This document shows, one piece after another, positions 49,280 to 49,312 of a stretch of DNA of 49,312 nt (the stretch's first letter is position 1; each line of letters starts with the position of its first letter). The position numbers were made by a program, and so were the translations under genes. Origin of the DNA: Myceligenerans indicum (GTDB taxonomy: Bacteria > Actinomycetota > Actinomycetes > Actinomycetales > Cellulomonadaceae). The notes under the pieces were generated by a model. That model did not search any database. It was not told the origin of the DNA and was given only the letters and a program-made list of their open reading frames with translations. The stretch lies in contig NZ_JABBYC010000035.1 in the NCBI RefSeq assembly GCF_016742955.1, positions 1-49,312 on the forward strand. The letters run 5' to 3'.

Positions 49280-49312
49280 ATGTCCACCAGGAAGCTCGTG
49301 ATCGCGGCCGTG
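49280..49312 (+). CDS. IS481-like transposase, N-terminal 11 codons only (cut by window edge)
   Basis: The frame opens MSTRKLVIAAV and runs off the window. Many actinobacterial IS481-family transposases begin with this S-x-R-x-L-V-I-x-A-V pattern before 'V-E-G-R-S..D-V-A..Y-G-V-S'. Tandem 23-bp repeats lie just upstream, as expected for an insertion sequence end. With only 11 residues the call rests on pattern memory and context. Confidence 0.55.
   Translation, partial: MSTRKLVIAAV

Noticed and set aside
49105..49287. A 60-codon minus-strand frame at the right edge
   Set aside because: It is formed by the 23-bp repeats and hairpin of the IS481-like end read backwards, with no ribosome site or family resemblance.

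Overview
The window is high-GC actinobacterial chromosome, most likely from order Micrococcales and probably the Promicromonosporaceae (Cellulosimicrobium / Isoptericola / Xylanimonas type). The evidence is very high G+C at third codon positions, a dnaK-grpE-dnaJ-hspR operon with HAIR operators, many leaderless genes (a TANNNT hexamer 6-8 bases before the start codon), and enzymes for xylan/glucan and arabinan degradation. The genus is inferred. No tRNA, CRISPR array, prophage or plasmid gene was seen. The only mobile DNA is the left edge of an IS481-like element at the right border.

Layout. 1-2.7 kb: 3' end of an rRNA operon (5S) and its terminator, an Rrf2 regulator, molybdenum-cofactor genes (mog; moaC-moaD) and a DUF4235 protein. 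2.7-6.4 kb: a TPP riboswitch followed by a translationally coupled thiamine ABC transporter (thiB-thiP-thiQ). 6.5-13.3 kb: pgi, a PrsW-type membrane protease, cutC, and a large secreted M6 (immune inhibitor A-like) metalloprotease. 13.4-23.7 kb: an acetyltransferase, a cytoplasmic GH3 glucosidase, a 62-residue membrane protein, and a LacI regulator divergent from an oligosaccharide ABC importer plus GH3 enzyme, laid out like the Streptomyces bxlR/bxlEFGA xylobiose locus. 23.8-26.8 kb: an S4 protein and a hypoxia/dormancy-like module (DoxX, DevR/DosR-type regulator, universal stress protein) with DosR-like boxes and two tandem-repeat blocks. 26.9-31.0 kb: M19 dipeptidase, an unknown 90-residue protein and a membrane-anchored HExxH protease. 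31.1-35.3 kb: the heat-shock operon under two HAIR elements. 35.4-40.7 kb: a DUF1540 metal-binding protein behind a DtxR/IdeR-like box, a degenerate GGDEF protein, and a 1270-residue protein that fuses an ECF sigma factor, a zinc anti-sigma domain, membrane segment(s) and a long, probably exported, region. 40.7-49.3 kb: upp, tadA, a transglutaminase-like protein, a sirtuin, a secreted GH43 arabinanase with a ricin-type lectin domain, an ECF41 sigma factor with its AhpD-like partner, a VOC protein, an acetyltransferase, a DUF4304 protein and the IS481 edge.

How the parts fit together. Secreted (GH43, M6 protease) and cytoplasmic (two GH3) enzymes plus the sugar importer indicate saprophytic growth on plant polymers; the LacI protein is the likely local switch. 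Several self-contained regulatory circuits can be read from the DNA: TPP riboswitch and thiamine import; HspR/HAIR and DnaK; DevR with GGGAC-N4-GTCCC boxes; DtxR-like box and DUF1540; and ECF41 with matching GGTCACA-N16-CGTC promoters facing both ways. The most unusual item is the sigma/anti-sigma/transmembrane fusion at 36870-40682. Start codons were chosen from Shine-Dalgarno sites, leaderless -10 spacing, overlaps, or signal peptides, as stated for each gene.
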